Origin: CAZHDI01 sp964531285
GTDB taxonomy: Bacteria > Pseudomonadota > Alphaproteobacteria > JAJFIK01
DNA length: 5,190 nucleotides
Direction: 5' to 3'
NCBI GenBank assembly: GCA_964531285.1
Contig: CAZHDI010000156.1
Span: 1 to 5,190 of the forward strand
The stretch's first letter is position 1. Every line of letters starts with the position of its first letter. A model generated the notes under the pieces. That model saw only the letters and a list, made by a program, of their open reading frames with translations. It was not told where the DNA came from and made no database searches. The position numbers and the translations under genes were made by a program. Of the stretch, positions 5,158-5,190 are shown one piece after another.

Positions 5158-5190
5158 CGTTGGACCCATTCTTGCGGCGGCAGCCGGTTT

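Noticed and set aside
1..5190. Mobile elements, CRISPR arrays, integration sites, or a defence or secondary-metabolite system
   Set aside because: No transposase or integrase motifs, no regularly spaced repeats and no terminal inverted repeats were seen. All confident genes are ordinary chromosomal ones with uniform high-GC codon use.

Overview
The window is GC-rich, and its genes and gene order look like a chromosomal segment of an alphaproteobacterium. The closest feel is to the Caulobacterales/Maricaulales/Hyphomonadaceae side. Three things suggest this: the MreB N-terminus aligns residue for residue with Caulobacter MreB as I remember it; serB, miaA and a DegP-type protease sit together; and GANTC sites (the CcrM methylation motif) are few and mostly outside genes. 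The taxonomic call is an inference and no marker RNA is present.

Layout from left to right. (1) Bases 1-430, minus strand: the N-terminal part of mreB, the bacterial actin that sets rod shape. The gene runs off the left edge. The reading frame is broken by TAA at 23-25, inside a highly conserved stretch, and the homologous sequence resumes in the same frame after the stop. (2) Bases 458-938: a long gene-free stretch upstream of mreB with adjacent palindromes, a tandem 11-bp repeat, a GC-rich hairpin and four of the seven GANTC sites in the window. (3) Bases 939-1337, minus: a small ACT-domain protein that resembles the regulatory subunit of acetohydroxyacid synthase, with no catalytic subunit gene next to it. 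(4) Bases 1338-1663: a gene-poor gap with small hairpins. (5) Bases 1664-2608, minus: miaA, tRNA dimethylallyltransferase. (6) Bases 2609-2667: a 59-bp divergent spacer. (7) Bases 2668-3558, plus: serB, phosphoserine phosphatase. (8) A terminator hairpin at 3565-3588 between convergent genes. (9) Bases 3616-5142, minus: a periplasmic DegP/HtrA serine protease with two PDZ domains, starting at a GTG behind a perfect Shine-Dalgarno sequence.

Functionally this is mostly core housekeeping: cell shape (mreB), tRNA modification (miaA), serine biosynthesis (serB), envelope protein quality control (htrA) and probably branched-chain amino acid control (the ACT protein). I see no mobile element, CRISPR array, tRNA, rRNA, phage gene or defence system, and I do not claim a new system. 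The items most worth a second look are the broken mreB frame, with a second change at the residue equivalent to the Caulobacter MreB ATPase glutamate, and the ACT-domain protein that lacks its usual partner gene and the usual valine-binding asparagines.
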